From Leucobacter triazinivorans (GTDB lineage Bacteria > Actinomycetota > Actinomycetes > Actinomycetales > Microbacteriaceae), in assembly GCF_004208635.1 (NCBI RefSeq), contig NZ_CP035806.1, forward strand, positions 1,860,001 through 1,924,000: 64,000 nucleotides of DNA. Direction: 5' to 3'. Below the pieces are notes generated by a model that was not told where the DNA came from, did no database searches, and saw only the letters and a list, made by a program, of their open reading frames with translations. Positions 1-7,199 of the stretch are shown here, one piece after another (position 1 is the stretch's first letter; each line of letters opens with the position of its first letter). Both the position numbers and the translations under genes were made by a program.

Positions 1-352
1 TCACGGCTTTGCCGGGGATCGTCGACGGGATCTCGTAGTCGGTGATGAGCCCGGGTCCGTAGACCGCGTAGTACTCGATGATGTCGGTCGCGAAATCCAC
101 CTCGTCGAGGCTCTCGGCGATCGACTTGCCCATCTCGGTCGCGATGATCTCGGCGAGCTCCTCGCGGCGCTCCGCGAAGATCTCCGCGACGCGCTTCACG
201 ACCGCGGCGCGCTCCTGCACGCTCCGCTCGCGCCACTCGCGGTAGGCGGCGTCGGCCGCCGCGAGCTGCTGCTCGACCTGCTCATCGGTCGCTGAATCGA
301 AGGTCTCGACAATCTCGCCCGTCGCGGGGTTCTGAACTCGATACTTCGCCAT
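1..352 (-). CDS. NAD(P)-dependent aldehyde dehydrogenase (succinate-semialdehyde dehydrogenase type), N-terminal part
   Basis: Only the first 117 residues lie in the window; the gene runs off the left edge. The protein starts MAKYRVQNPATGEIVETF, the opening beta strand typical of the GabD-like aldehyde dehydrogenase family, followed by the helical stretch ERREELAEIIATEMGKSIAES, the conserved N-terminal coenzyme-domain helix of these enzymes. The family oxidises aldehydes, often succinate semialdehyde, with NAD(P)+ in the cytosol. The catalytic Cys and Glu lie outside the window, so the substrate cannot be assigned. The ATG (complement of 350-352) follows a weak AGGAAA ribosome site. It is separated by about 370 bases from the next gene on the same strand. 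Confidence 0.85.
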   Translation of the reverse strand, partial: MAKYRVQNPATGEIVETFDSATDEQVEQQLAAADAAYREWRERSVQERAAVVKRVAEIFAERREELAEIIATEMGKSIAESLDEVDFATDIIEYYAVYGPGLITDYEIPSTIPGKAV

Positions 353-599
353 GATTTATCAGTTTCCTGTCTTCACTATCGGCGCGCGAGTGCACGCCGC
401 ACTCTCTATCGTCGCATCTCGGCCGGATCTCCGCGAGCGCTTCCGCTGCGGATCCCGCGCTCGCGTCCGCGCCACAGCGACGCAAACTGCGGAGATGCCC
501 GTCGATCGCAACGGTTTACGCCGGTGCGCGACCCAGACGCTCCCCTCCACCCCATCCTGTCCTCCTCTCACCCTGCGTCCTCTCACCCTGCCTCTCCTT

Positions 600-654
600 C
601 GCGCGTCAGTTCTTGTCACCTCAGCGCGGCTGAGGCGACAAGAACTGACGCGCG
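600..654. repeat. 55-bp near-perfect inverted repeat (hairpin)
   Basis: An 18-base arm (600-617) pairs perfectly with 637-654. After one mismatch an inner 7-base arm (619-625 with 629-635) closes on a 3-base loop. It lies in the 368-base gap between the aldehyde dehydrogenase start and the stop of the COG0523 gene, so it is placed to end transcription of the latter, but it has no T-tract. The long arms are more typical of a mobile palindromic element. No gene was seen in 353-720. Confidence 0.7.
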
Positions 655-720
655 AGATGGCAATTCGGCGGGAACACGCGGCTGGCGGGGCTCGGCGGCA
701 CGCCGGATCGGCGGGCCCGC

Positions 721-1731
721 TCAGCGCGCGGAACTGCGCGAGACGGGGAACGGGTCGGCGTAGCCCGCCCAGGCCGCCGGCCCGGCCGCGAACTCCGCGT
801 CGGTGAGCGCCGCCGCGTCGAGCGCCGCCGTGAGCGCGCGCCGATCCAGGTCGAGCCCGATGACCGCGACGTCCTGACCGAAACCGAGCACCTCGTCCTC
901 CGCGCTGAACTCGTGGTCGGCGGCCAGCGGGTGCAGGGAGAACATGCAGCCCACCTGCTCCCACTTGGCGGTGATCCGGGGCCGCGAGGCGAGGCGGCAG
1001 AGCCCGGCCGAGCGGAGCACGGATCCGAACGCGCCTCGCTCGAACGCCCCGTTCAGCAGCGCGGAGAGCCGAGCGGGATGCATGGGGCGCAACTGCTCGT
1101 AGCGGAACGACTCGACGCGCGCATCGGTGATATGCGGGTCGAAATCGTCGTTGAGGATCCCGACCCAGCCGGGCCGGTCTTGCCCCTCGGCGTAGACGAC
1201 CGGCTCACCCGCGTGCACGACACCGCGGTCGAGCGTCAGCCTGGCCTGCGGGCTCAGGTGGCTGACGACGGCCATGGTCATCGACAGGCGAGGCGTGGGG
1301 AGCGGCTCCCAGTTGACGAGGAGCAGCGTGGACGCGAACTCGATCTGCTCCGTGAAGCGCAGGGCGCGCGCGACCCCCACCGCTCCCCCCGGCACGGACC
1401 GCACGAAGTAGTCGTCTCGGCGCAGATCGTCGAGCACGTGCGCCGCGTCGACCACGCACGTGATCCCGGTAAGACGGACGCGACCCTCGGCCTCGCAGAA
1501 CGCTCCGATGATCTCGGTCGTAGAGGCGTGAGCAGGGAACTCCACCACCGCGCGACGCGCAGACCGCGCCCAGGCGACGAGGTCGACCGCTGCGGTTGCG
1601 GGATCGGGCGAGGCCGTGAGACGAGCGGCCGGCAGGAGCGTCGATCCGGTCGTCTCTGCGAGACGCCGGGCCGCGCGATGCCGCTCCGGCCCGCACGAGC
1701 CGACGACCGCGATCACGTCGATGGGCGTCAT
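721..1731 (-). CDS. COG0523/CobW-type zinc-starvation protein with degenerate P-loop
   Basis: 336 residues. The C-terminal half matches the CobW_C domain (WVGILNDDFDPHITDARVES, then LRPMHPARL, about residues 190-300). COG0523 proteins are G3E GTPases that deliver metals, and those in Zur regulons act in zinc allocation. The N-terminus keeps the order of a P-loop protein (IAVVGSCGPERHRAARRL) but lacks the GxxGxGK[ST] Walker A lysine, and I see no CxCC metal-binding motif, so classical GTPase activity is doubtful. The ATG is preceded by a strong AGAGGAGGG. The gene diverges from the alternative L36 gene with a Zur-type palindrome between them, so it is probably made when zinc is scarce. Family membership is inferred mainly from the C-terminal domain and context. 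Confidence 0.8.
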   Translation of the reverse strand: MTPIDVIAVVGSCGPERHRAARRLAETTGSTLLPAARLTASPDPATAAVDLVAWARSARRAVVEFPAHASTTEIIGAFCEAEGRVRLTGITCVVDAAHVLDDLRRDDYFVRSVPGGAVGVARALRFTEQIEFASTLLLVNWEPLPTPRLSMTMAVVSHLSPQARLTLDRGVVHAGEPVVYAEGQDRPGWVGILNDDFDPHITDARVESFRYEQLRPMHPARLSALLNGAFERGAFGSVLRSAGLCRLASRPRITAKWEQVGCMFSLHPLAADHEFSAEDEVLGFGQDVAVIGLDLDRRALTAALDAAALTDAEFAAGPAAWAGYADPFPVSRSSAR

Positions 1732-1784
1732 GTCCCTCCTCTGGCGGTAAGCGGCAGGACTCGCCCTGCCGCGATATAGACTAC

Positions 1785-1801
1785 ATGAGAATCATTCTCA
1801 T
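1785..1801. promoter_or_regulatory. Zur-type operator
   Basis: Palindrome ATGAGAATCATTCTCAT: two perfect 8-base arms around one central base. It resembles the actinobacterial Zur box (TGAAAATCATTTTCA-like) and lies between the divergent COG0523 gene and the cysteine-less L36 gene, both classic Zur targets. A single operator could control both promoters. Confidence 0.85.
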
Positions 1802-1827
1802 TAATAACCGGAACGTCGGGAGATCGC

Positions 1828-1950
1828 ATGAAGGTCCGAGCCTCACTCAAATCGCTCAAGAATCAGCCCGGGGCGCAGATCGTGCGTCGCCGGGGGCGCG
1901 TCTACGTGATCAACAAGCGCAACCCCCGCTTCAAGGGGCGTCAGGGCTGA
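1828..1950 (+). CDS. rpmJ: Ribosomal protein bL36, zinc-independent (C-) paralogue
   Basis: 40 residues, [20 protein letters not shown] followed by [20 protein letters not shown]. The ordinary L36 carries a Cys3His zinc ribbon; this one has no cysteine, which identifies the alternative form that replaces the zinc protein in the 50S subunit during zinc limitation. The ATG sits 27 bases after the Zur-type palindrome at 1785-1801, so the control is visible in the sequence. It is followed by a hairpin terminator near 2040-2056. Length and basic composition are normal for the family. Confidence 0.93.
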   Translation: MKVRASLKSLKNQPGAQIVRRRGRVYVINKRNPRFKGRQG

Positions 1951-2018
1951 TGCGCCGCACGCCCGGCACCGGGTACTCGCAAGAGATCGCTCCGACGGGC
2001 TCCCGGTCATGCTGCGCG

Positions 2019-2069
2019 AGCAGCGAATCCTCAGAGGAGAACGCGCCGGCGTTTTTCGGATTCGCTGCT
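2019..2069 (+). terminator. Compound hairpin terminator after rpmJ
   Basis: Outer 12-base perfect arms (2019-2030 with 2058-2069) enclose an inner hairpin AACGC/GCGTT (2040-2044 with 2049-2053) followed by T residues to 2056. It fits an intrinsic terminator of the short rpmJ transcript. Confidence 0.65.
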
Positions 2070-2086
2070 GGAGCCACCGCTCCAGC

Positions 2087-2133
2087 GTCGCAGGATTCAC
2101 ACGCCTGGATTCTGCGACTGCGCGCCGAATGAC
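2087..2133. repeat. Dispersed palindromic repeat, copy A
   Basis: Arms GTCGCAGGATTC (2087-2098) and GGATTCTGCGAC (2107-2118) pair over 12 bases, two of them G-T, and are followed by TGCGCGCCGAATGAC. The same core occurs at 4076-4120, 60884-60955 and 63209-63290. The rest of the 1951-2274 gap holds the rpmJ terminator and the presumed kynA promoter region. Confidence 0.75.
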
Positions 2134-2274
2134 AGGAACTCCCGCGACTCGCCCGACACGGTGGCGGCAACGGAGCACGTATTTCATGATTGCAACGAAC
2201 GGCATGATATTGATACGATCGCAGCGGCGGCCGGACCGCGCGGCGCGGTGCTGGGCCACGACGAAGGAGCTGCG

Positions 2275-3135
2275 ATGACCATTCACGACGGCGTTCGCGA
2301 TCTCGAAGGCGGGATCAAGACCGACTTCAGCACGTCGATGGACTACGGCACGTACCTCGACCTCGACACTCTGCTCTCCGCGCAGTCGCCCGTGAGCCGC
2401 CCCGAGCACCACGACGAGCTGCTCTTCATCATTCAGCACCAGACCACCGAGCTGTGGCTCAAACTGGTGCTGCACGAGCTGCGGGCGGTGCGCGAGTACC
2501 TCGACGCGGATCGGCTGACCCGGGCGCTCAAGACGCTTTCCCGAGTCAAGCACATCCAGCGCACGCTGGCCGAGCAGTGGTCGGTGCTCGCCACCCTCAC
2601 CCCGGCGGAGTACGCCGAGTTCCGCAGCGTGCTCGGGCCGTCGAGCGGCTTCCAGTCGTACCAGTACCGGGCGATCGAGTTTCTGTTGGGCAACAAGAAC
2701 GCCCGCATGCTCGAGGTGTTCGCGGGCACGCCGCAGCACGCGGAGCTCGAGGCGCTGCTGCACGAGCCCACCGTCTACGACTGCTTCCTGCGCCTGCTGG
2801 CGCGACGCGGCTATCCCATCCCCGATTCCGTACTACAGCGCGACGTCGCGGAGGCCTGGGTCGAGCACCCCGAGCTGCTCCCCGTGCTCAAGACCGTATA
2901 CGAGGACGTCGACGGGCACTGGGACGTGTACGAGGCGTGCGAGACCCTGGTCGACATCGAGGACGCCTTCCAGTTCTGGCGCTTCCGCCACATGAGCACG
3001 GTGCAGCGCACCATCGGCTTCAAGCGCGGCACGGGCGGATCGAGCGGCGTCGGCTTCCTGAAGCGCGCCCTCGATCTCACCTTCTTCCCCGAGCTCATCT
3101 CCGTGCGCACGGAGATCGAGGATCTGCGTGACTGA
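2275..3135 (+). CDS. kynA: Tryptophan 2,3-dioxygenase
   Basis: 286 residues, normal for the bacterial family. This cytosolic heme enzyme opens the indole ring of L-tryptophan with O2 to N-formylkynurenine, the first step of the kynurenine route. Visible marks: FIIQHQTTELWLK (distal active-site His), SYQYRAIEFLLGNK (substrate-binding Tyr/Arg segment), FRHMSTVQRTIG (heme-ligand His) and GTGGSSG (substrate loop). The ATG has AAGGAG at 2264-2269; a longer in-frame ORF upstream lacks family residues. The next gene starts 8 bases before this stop, so the genes are translationally coupled. The operon holds kynA, an amidohydrolase, kynU and a PaaX-type regulator, pointing to tryptophan breakdown to anthranilate. 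Confidence 0.96.
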   Translation: MTIHDGVRDLEGGIKTDFSTSMDYGTYLDLDTLLSAQSPVSRPEHHDELLFIIQHQTTELWLKLVLHELRAVREYLDADRLTRALKTLSRVKHIQRTLAEQWSVLATLTPAEYAEFRSVLGPSSGFQSYQYRAIEFLLGNKNARMLEVFAGTPQHAELEALLHEPTVYDCFLRLLARRGYPIPDSVLQRDVAEAWVEHPELLPVLKTVYEDVDGHWDVYEACETLVDIEDAFQFWRFRHMSTVQRTIGFKRGTGGSSGVGFLKRALDLTFFPELISVRTEIEDLRD

Positions 3136-4144
3136 GAGCGGTGCCCGAGCCGGCACAGGCGGCACGGGCACCCCCGGCTCCCCCGCCGCGAACGGCCCCG
3201 CCGTGCTGCCCGGGGTGGTGGATCGCCACGTGCACCTCGGACTCGTGGCGTACGAGGCGCTCGCCGGGTCGCCAGTGGTCGAAGTCCACGACCTCGGCTG
3301 GGATCCGGCCGAGATACGCGGGATCGCGGCGGAGCTGAGCGGGGTACGGGTGCGCTACGCCGGCCCCTTCCACACGGCACCCGGCGGCTACCCGAGCGGT
3401 CGCAGCTGGGCTCCGGAGGGATCCGTGCGAGAGGTCGAGACCGTGGCGGATGCCGGGGCCGCGGTGGCCGAGGCGCGCGCGGCCGGATCCTCGGCGATCA
3501 AGATCACGCTGCACGCCGGCTTCCCCGCCCTGAGCGACGAGTTGCTCGCGGCGCTCGTCTCGGCCGCCCGCGCGGCCGGAGTGCCCGCCGTGGTGCACGC
3601 CGAGGGCGACGGCCAGGCGCGACGCGCGATCGAGGCCGGCGCCGACGCGCTCGTGCACGCACCCTGGACGGAGCGGCTGCCCGACGAACTCCTGCGGCGC
3701 TCGGCCACACAGGGCATCGAGTGGATCTCGACGCTGGCGATCCACTCGGGCGACGACCTCGAGCGCGCGCTCGACAACGCCCGGCGGTACGCGGCACTCG
3801 GCGGCCCCATCGCCTACGGCACCGACCTCGGCAACGGTCCCGCACCGGTCGGCGTGAACGAGCGGGAGATCGAGCTGCTCGGCGAGATCGGCCTCGGCGG
3901 CGGGCGCCTACTCGAAGCTGTGATGCCCGCCGCGGATCCCGCCGGATTCCTCGCCTCCCCCGAGCCGCCGCCGCGCACGGCGGCCGAACTCGTCGCCTGG
4001 CTGCGCGCGGCTCACCGGTTCCCTCACGGGTTGAACGAGCGAAGCACCCACCCCGCACCTGAGCTCCCGAAGGAATCGCAGGATCCACTCCATGGATTCT
4101 GCGACTGCGCGCAGAATGACGACGATCAGAAGGAGCACCCGTGA
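3128..4144 (+). CDS. Metal-dependent amidohydrolase in the formamidase position of the kynurenine operon
   Basis: 338 residues, GTG start overlapping the kynA stop by 8 bases; the following kynU starts inside its stop (GTGA). Amidohydrolase-superfamily metal ligands can be read: DRHVHLG (HxH), KITLHAG, VVHAEGDG, ALVHAPW and AYGTDLGN (Asp). The family hydrolyses amide or ester-like bonds with one or two bound metals. No classical KynB or arylformamidase gene is seen, and the operon lacks only the step N-formylkynurenine to kynurenine, so this protein is the obvious candidate. That is inference from position. The last ~35 residues (from about 4030) are read through a dispersed palindromic repeat and probably add a non-conserved tail. 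Confidence 0.85.
   Translation: MTESGARAGTGGTGTPGSPAANGPAVLPGVVDRHVHLGLVAYEALAGSPVVEVHDLGWDPAEIRGIAAELSGVRVRYAGPFHTAPGGYPSGRSWAPEGSVREVETVADAGAAVAEARAAGSSAIKITLHAGFPALSDELLAALVSAARAAGVPAVVHAEGDGQARRAIEAGADALVHAPWTERLPDELLRRSATQGIEWISTLAIHSGDDLERALDNARRYAALGGPIAYGTDLGNGPAPVGVNEREIELLGEIGLGGGRLLEAVMPAADPAGFLASPEPPPRTAAELVAWLRAAHRFPHGLNERSTHPAPELPKESQDPLHGFCDCAQNDDDQKEHP
4076..4120. repeat. Dispersed palindromic repeat, copy B, inside a coding region
   Basis: Arms TCGCAGGATCCA (4076-4087) and TGGATTCTGCGA (4093-4104), then TGCGCGCAGAATGAC, the same order as copy A. It lies in the 3' end of the amidohydrolase gene and encodes its low-complexity tail (SQDPLHGFCDCAQNDD). Confidence 0.75.
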
Positions 4145-5421
4145 CCACGAACCCCACCACCCTTTCCCCCGCGGCGGAGCGCGCCGCCGCGCTCGACGCC
4201 GCCGATCCGCTCGCCCGCTTCCGCGACCGCTTCGTGCAGCATCCCGACGTCGTCTCGTACCTCGACGGCAACTCCCTCGGCCGCCCGGTCGCCGCGACGC
4301 GAGAGCGACTGTCGGGCCTCGTCGAGACGACCTGGGCCGGGCGCCTCATCCGCGCCTGGGACGAGACCTGGATGGACGAGCCGACCCGCCTGGGCGATAC
4401 GATCGGCCGTCTGGCCATCGGCGCCGCCCCCGGCCAGACGGTGGTGGCCGACTCCACCTCGGTGCTGCTGTACAAGCTGGTGCGCGCCGCGCTCGACGCG
4501 CGCCCGGATCGCCGCGAGATCGTCGCCGACACCGAGAACTTCCCCACCGACCGCTTCATCCTCGAGGGCGTCGCCGCCGAGACGGGCCGCACGATCCGCT
4601 GGATCGAGCCGGATCCCGCCGCCGGGGTGTCCGTCGACGAGGTGCGCGCGACCGCGGGCCCCGACACCGCCCTCGTGCTGTTGAGCCACGTCGCGTTCAA
4701 GTCCGGCTACATCGCCGACATGGCGGCGATCACGGCCGTCGCCCACGAGGCCGGCGCGTTGGTGCTGTGGGACCTGTGCCACTCGGTCGGCTCGATCGAC
4801 GTGCGTCTGGACCAGACCGGGGCCGACCTCGCGGTGGGCTGCACGTACAAGTACCTCAACGGCGGCCCGGGCGCGCCGGCGTTCGCCTACGTGGCCGAGC
4901 GGCTGCACGACACGATCCGCCAGCCCATCCAGGGGTGGCTGGGCACGGCCGACCCCTTCGCCATGACCGAGGCGTACGCGCCCTCCCCCGGCATCCGGCA
5001 GCTCATCTCAGGCACCCCGCCCATCGTCGGCATGCAGCCGATGCAAGACATGCTCGCGCTCATCGAGGAGGCCGGCGGCGAACGCAGCGGCACGACCGGG
5101 ATCGCGGCGATCCGACGCAAATCGCTCGCTCTGACCGACTTCGTGATCGACTACGCCGACGAACATCTGGCCCGCTTCGGCGTGCGGGTGATCAGCCCCC
5201 GCGACCCGGCGGTGCGCGGCAGCCACGTGACCCTGGAGCACCCCGACTTCCGCCGGCTCACCGCCGCGCTCTGGGAGCGGGGCGTGATCCCCGACTTCCG
5301 CCCGCCGCAGGGTATGCGCATCGGGCTCTCGCCGCTCAGCACCTCGTTCGCCGAGGTGGCGCTCGGCCTCGACGTGCTCGCCGAGCTGCTCGAGCGCGAC
5401 GCCACGACGGCAGACGGCTGA
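4141..5421 (+). CDS. kynU: Kynureninase
   Basis: 426 residues, usual length. It is a PLP-dependent class V-type enzyme that cleaves kynurenine to anthranilate and alanine. Seen: SYLDGNSLGRP near the N-terminus, VVADSTSVLLYKL (phosphate-binding region), LVLWDLCHSVGSIDV (the PLP-binding Asp) and CTYKYLNGGPGAP, with the Schiff-base lysine at about residue 237. The GTG start overlaps the previous stop (GTGA) and its own stop overlaps the next ATG (ATGA), so it is tightly coupled in the kynurenine operon. Confidence 0.96.
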   Translation: MTTNPTTLSPAAERAAALDAADPLARFRDRFVQHPDVVSYLDGNSLGRPVAATRERLSGLVETTWAGRLIRAWDETWMDEPTRLGDTIGRLAIGAAPGQTVVADSTSVLLYKLVRAALDARPDRREIVADTENFPTDRFILEGVAAETGRTIRWIEPDPAAGVSVDEVRATAGPDTALVLLSHVAFKSGYIADMAAITAVAHEAGALVLWDLCHSVGSIDVRLDQTGADLAVGCTYKYLNGGPGAPAFAYVAERLHDTIRQPIQGWLGTADPFAMTEAYAPSPGIRQLISGTPPIVGMQPMQDMLALIEEAGGERSGTTGIAAIRRKSLALTDFVIDYADEHLARFGVRVISPRDPAVRGSHVTLEHPDFRRLTAALWERGVIPDFRPPQGMRIGLSPLSTSFAEVALGLDVLAELLERDATTADG

Positions 5422-6407
5422 TGGAGGTGCTCGACGATCTCGACTCCCGCCCCGGGAGTGCGACCTCGTTGCTGCGCACCGTCATCGGGGCGGTGCTGCG
5501 GGATCACGGCGGCTGGCTGCCGACGGCCGTGTTCGTCGAGCTGCTGCGCACCGTCGGGGTCAGCCCGGAGCGTACGCGCACCGCGCTGGCGCGCGTACGG
5601 GCGAAGGGCCTGCTCGTCGCCGAGCCGAGGGAGCGGCAGCCGGGCTCCGCGCTGGCCCCGGCGGCCGAGGCCATGCTCGCCCGCGGCGACCGCCGCATCC
5701 ACGAGCCGCGCAGCATGGACGACGGCGACGCGTGGTGCCTCGTCTCGTTCAGCGTGCCGGAGAGCCAGCGGCAGACGCGGCATCAGCTGCGCAGGCAGCT
5801 CTCCTGGATCGGCGCGGGCCACGTGTCGCAGGGCCTGTGGATCCTGCCCGCCTTCCTGCTCGACGAGGCCGAGGACATCGTGCGCCGCCTGGGGCTGGCG
5901 GATCGCGCGACGCTGTTCGTCACCCACGAGGTGCACGGCGCGGCGCCGCTGCACGAGCTCGCCGCGCAGTGGTGGGATCTGGGCGCGATCCGAGAACTGC
6001 ACGAGGGGTTCCTCGCGGCGCATGCCGCCGACCTCGCGGCGTGGAACGCGGATCCCGCGGAGGCCACGGCGTTCCGGCTGTGGATCGGGGCGCTGGATTC
6101 CTGGCGCCCGATCCCCTATCTCGACCCCGGGCTGCCGCCCGCGCTCCTGCCGCGCGACTGGCCGGGCGCGCGCAGCGCCGCACTCTACCTCGCGCTGCGC
6201 GAGACCACAGCTGCGGCCGCGAGCGCCTACGTCGACGGTGTCGTGGGCGCCGCGGGCTCCGGGCCGTCCGCGGGCTCCGGGCCGTCCGCGGGCTCCGGGC
6301 CCTCGGCACGCTCGGGGCCGTCTGCGCCCTCGAAACGCTCCCCCGCCCGAGTCGCGCCGGCGGCGGCTCCGGCGAGGTCCCCGTCGGCGAGCGAGGCCGG
6401 CCGCTGA
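5421..6407 (+). CDS. PaaX-family transcriptional regulator
   Basis: 328 residues. The N-terminal winged-helix (LLRTVIGAVLRDHGGWLPTA, then VSPERTRTALARVRAKGLL) and the central PaaX domain (DAWCLVSFSVPESQRQTRHQ, then SQGLWILPAF) are recognisable. PaaX proteins usually repress aromatic-catabolism genes and are released by a CoA ester; by position this one probably controls the kynurenine operon, and its ligand is unknown. It starts within the kynU stop (ATGA). The last ~55 residues are a Gly/Ser/Pro-rich tail made by an 18-base tandem repeat and overlap by 181 bases the 3' end of the convergent TetR gene. Confidence 0.88.
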   Translation: MEVLDDLDSRPGSATSLLRTVIGAVLRDHGGWLPTAVFVELLRTVGVSPERTRTALARVRAKGLLVAEPRERQPGSALAPAAEAMLARGDRRIHEPRSMDDGDAWCLVSFSVPESQRQTRHQLRRQLSWIGAGHVSQGLWILPAFLLDEAEDIVRRLGLADRATLFVTHEVHGAAPLHELAAQWWDLGAIRELHEGFLAAHAADLAAWNADPAEATAFRLWIGALDSWRPIPYLDPGLPPALLPRDWPGARSAALYLALRETTAAAASAYVDGVVGAAGSGPSAGSGPSAGSGPSARSGPSAPSKRSPARVAPAAAPARSPSASEAGR

Positions 6408-7045
6408 AACATGTCGCCGTAGTGCCCGAGCAGGCTGAGGAACGTCGTCTCGGCCACCGCGCGCTGATCGCTCTGCCCGCGGGTCACCTCGGCGAGCAGC
6501 GGCAGGCTCTGACCGGCGACGAGTTCGTGCTCGAGCAGCAGGTCGCCCGCGCTCCAGTCGTAGGCGAAGCCGAGCGCCAGATACTCCAGACCGACCATTG
6601 CTTCGAAGGCCCGCGGCAGCTCCCAGCCGTCGCGCACCAGTGCGGCCATGAACGACTCGTACATGCGCAGCGTCTCGGGATTGCGCACCGGGGTGGTGCT
6701 GAGCACCTGGATCGTGTTCGGGTGCCGGGCGAAGGCGCGGTAGTAGGCGAGGCCGAACTCCTGGATCGCCTCGCGCCACGGCAGCTCGAGGATCGCCGGA
6801 TCGTGGATCTCCTGCACGATGAGACCGCGCACGAGCTCGATGATCCCGCGCTGACCATCGATGTGATGGTAGAGCGACGGCGCGCGCACCCCCAGCCGAT
6901 CCGCGAGCCGCTTCATCGTGCAGGCCGGCCATCCCCGCTCGTCGATGATGGCGAGGGCCTCCCGGGCGATGTCCTCCTCGGTGAGCGGCGGCCGCGTCGG
7001 GCGCCCCGGGCGCCGCAGATGGTCGGGATCGCGGCTGCGGTTCAT
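6227..7045 (-). CDS. TetR-family transcriptional regulator
   Basis: 272 residues. The N-terminal HTH can be read (EALAIIDERGWPACTMKRLA, LGVRAPSLYHHIDGQ), with a TetR_C_1-like ligand domain to about residue 215. The C-terminal ~55 residues (repeats of DGPEPA) are encoded on the opposite strand of the PaaX tail repeats. It is divergent from potA across a 154-base gap containing the palindrome at 7142-7154, so it probably represses the transporter and itself; the ligand is unknown. Confidence 0.87.
   Translation of the reverse strand: MNRSRDPDHLRRPGRPTRPPLTEEDIAREALAIIDERGWPACTMKRLADRLGVRAPSLYHHIDGQRGIIELVRGLIVQEIHDPAILELPWREAIQEFGLAYYRAFARHPNTIQVLSTTPVRNPETLRMYESFMAALVRDGWELPRAFEAMVGLEYLALGFAYDWSAGDLLLEHELVAGQSLPLLAEVTRGQSDQRAVAETTFLSLLGHYGDMFQRPASLADGDLAGAAAGATRAGERFEGADGPERAEGPEPADGPEPADGPEPAAPTTPST
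6251..6304. repeat. 18-bp tandem repeat read by two convergent genes
   Basis: Three units of CGCGGGCTCCGGGCCGTC (the third with one change) plus a degenerate fourth at 6305-6322. Read rightward they give the GSGPSA-type tail of the PaaX protein; read leftward they give the DGPEPA-type tail of the TetR protein. Confidence 0.85.
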
Positions 7046-7141
7046 GGCTCGCCCCTCACACTCGTGCCGATGGTCGCACCCGAGGATTTCGTGTTCGAGA
7101 CAGAACGGAAACGCTTCGATAACGACCCTTGCGCGTCAAAT

Positions 7142-7154
7142 CTAATGCCGTTAG
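7142..7154. promoter_or_regulatory. Candidate TetR operator
   Basis: CTAATGCCGTTAG, an imperfect palindrome (CTAA-N-G-N-C-N-TTAG) 46 bases before potA and about 100 before the divergent TetR gene. Size and place suit a TetR-family operator; binding is inferred. Confidence 0.5.
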
Positions 7155-7199
7155 CTTTATGCGACAAGACCTTGCAACGCAGCAGGAAGAAGGCCGTGC

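Noticed and set aside
2181..2220. A PaaX operator or sigma-70 promoter before kynA.
   Set aside because: TTGCAA at 2190-2195 lacks a well-spaced -10 hexamer, and no convincing inverted repeat of PaaX type is present.
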